5,541 nt of DNA, from the NCBI GenBank assembly GCA_023417165.1, contig JAEZGD010000265.1:1-5541 (forward strand). Reading direction: 5' to 3'. Position numbers and translations under genes: made by a program. Positions 5,301 through 5,541 of this stretch are shown one piece after another. Source of the DNA: Planctomycetota bacterium (GTDB lineage: Bacteria > Planctomycetota > Planctomycetia > Pirellulales > Pirellulaceae). Each line of letters begins with the position of its first letter. The first letter of the stretch is position 1. Under the pieces are notes generated by a model that searched no databases, was not told the origin of the DNA, and saw only the letters and a list, made by a program, of their open reading frames with translations.

Positions 5301-5541
5301 ATGAGAGTCACGTTTCCTTATCGCCGGTCGGCATCACGCCCCGGCTTTACACTCGTCGAGCTATTGGTCGTCATCGCGATCATTGGCGTGCTGGTCGCGC
5401 TCTTGCTGCCGGCCGTGCAAGCCGCGCGCGAAGCGGCGCGCCGCTCGACCTGCACCAACAATTCGAAGCAGATCGGTCTGGCGATTCACAACTTCCACGA
5501 TGCCAAGCGCAAGCTGCCCAGCGGCGGTCGTCCCCCAGAGG
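5301..5541 (+). CDS. DUF1559 prepilin-like protein, N-terminal part, truncated by window edge
   Basis: The first 80 codons are visible and the frame is open at the right edge. After a short basic leader (residues 1-15) comes a type IV prepilin-like cleavage and methylation motif, PG|FTLVELL (cleavage after Gly15, Glu at +5), then a single hydrophobic helix (about 17-38). LLPAVQAAREAARRSTCTNN-K-IGLAIHNFHDAKRKLPSGG is the classic start of the DUF1559 domain (SBP_bac_10 family), which is greatly expanded in planctomycetes. Full-length members are usually around 300-400 residues. The protein is probably exported and membrane-tethered or pseudopilin-like; its function is not established. GGAG (5291-5294), six bases before the ATG, supports the start. 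There is no evident link to sulfate transport. Confidence 0.93.
   Translation, partial: MRVTFPYRRSASRPGFTLVELLVVIAIIGVLVALLLPAVQAAREAARRSTCTNNSKQIGLAIHNFHDAKRKLPSGGRPPE

Overview
The window looks like chromosomal DNA of a planctomycete. The main evidence is the gene entering at the right edge, which starts with the planctomycete-type DUF1559 prepilin-like N-terminus (GFTLVELLVVIAIIGVL, then LLPAVQAAREAARR). The moderately high GC content and the lipoprotein-type sulfate-binding protein fit this. No rRNA, tRNA, CRISPR array, insertion sequence or origin was seen.

Layout. (1) 1-346, minus strand: the N-terminal 115 codons of a gene running off the left edge, probably a GAF-type sensor domain of a regulator, possibly of the sigma-54 activator class. 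(2) 347-591: a divergent control region. It holds a possible sigma-70-like promoter for the minus-strand gene, two copies of CCATCGTATTTAACGG 23 bp apart, a plus-strand intrinsic terminator, and a very good -24/-12 (sigma-54) promoter match, TGGCATG-N4-TTGC, facing the sulfate genes. (3) 592-4500: a complete, tightly packed sulfate/thiosulfate ABC importer operon, sbp-cysT-cysW-cysA. (4) 4538-4768: a 76-residue YezD/DUF2292 protein, probably the last gene of the operon. (5) 4769-5178: a stretch without a convincing gene but with two adjacent hairpins. (6) 5179-5262: a possible 27-residue peptide with a good ribosome binding site. (7) 5301 to the right edge: the start of a DUF1559 protein.

How the genes work together: Sbp captures sulfate outside the cytoplasmic membrane, CysT and CysW form the channel, and CysA hydrolyses ATP to drive import. 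The YezD-like protein is probably an accessory of sulfur assimilation whose biochemical role is unknown to me. The most interesting inference is that sulfate uptake here is driven by sigma-54 RNA polymerase under the divergently encoded regulator. The paired 16-bp repeats would be its upstream activating sites and also an autoregulatory operator. The promoter match and the repeats are seen directly. The identity of the regulator is inferred, because its ATPase domain would lie outside the window.
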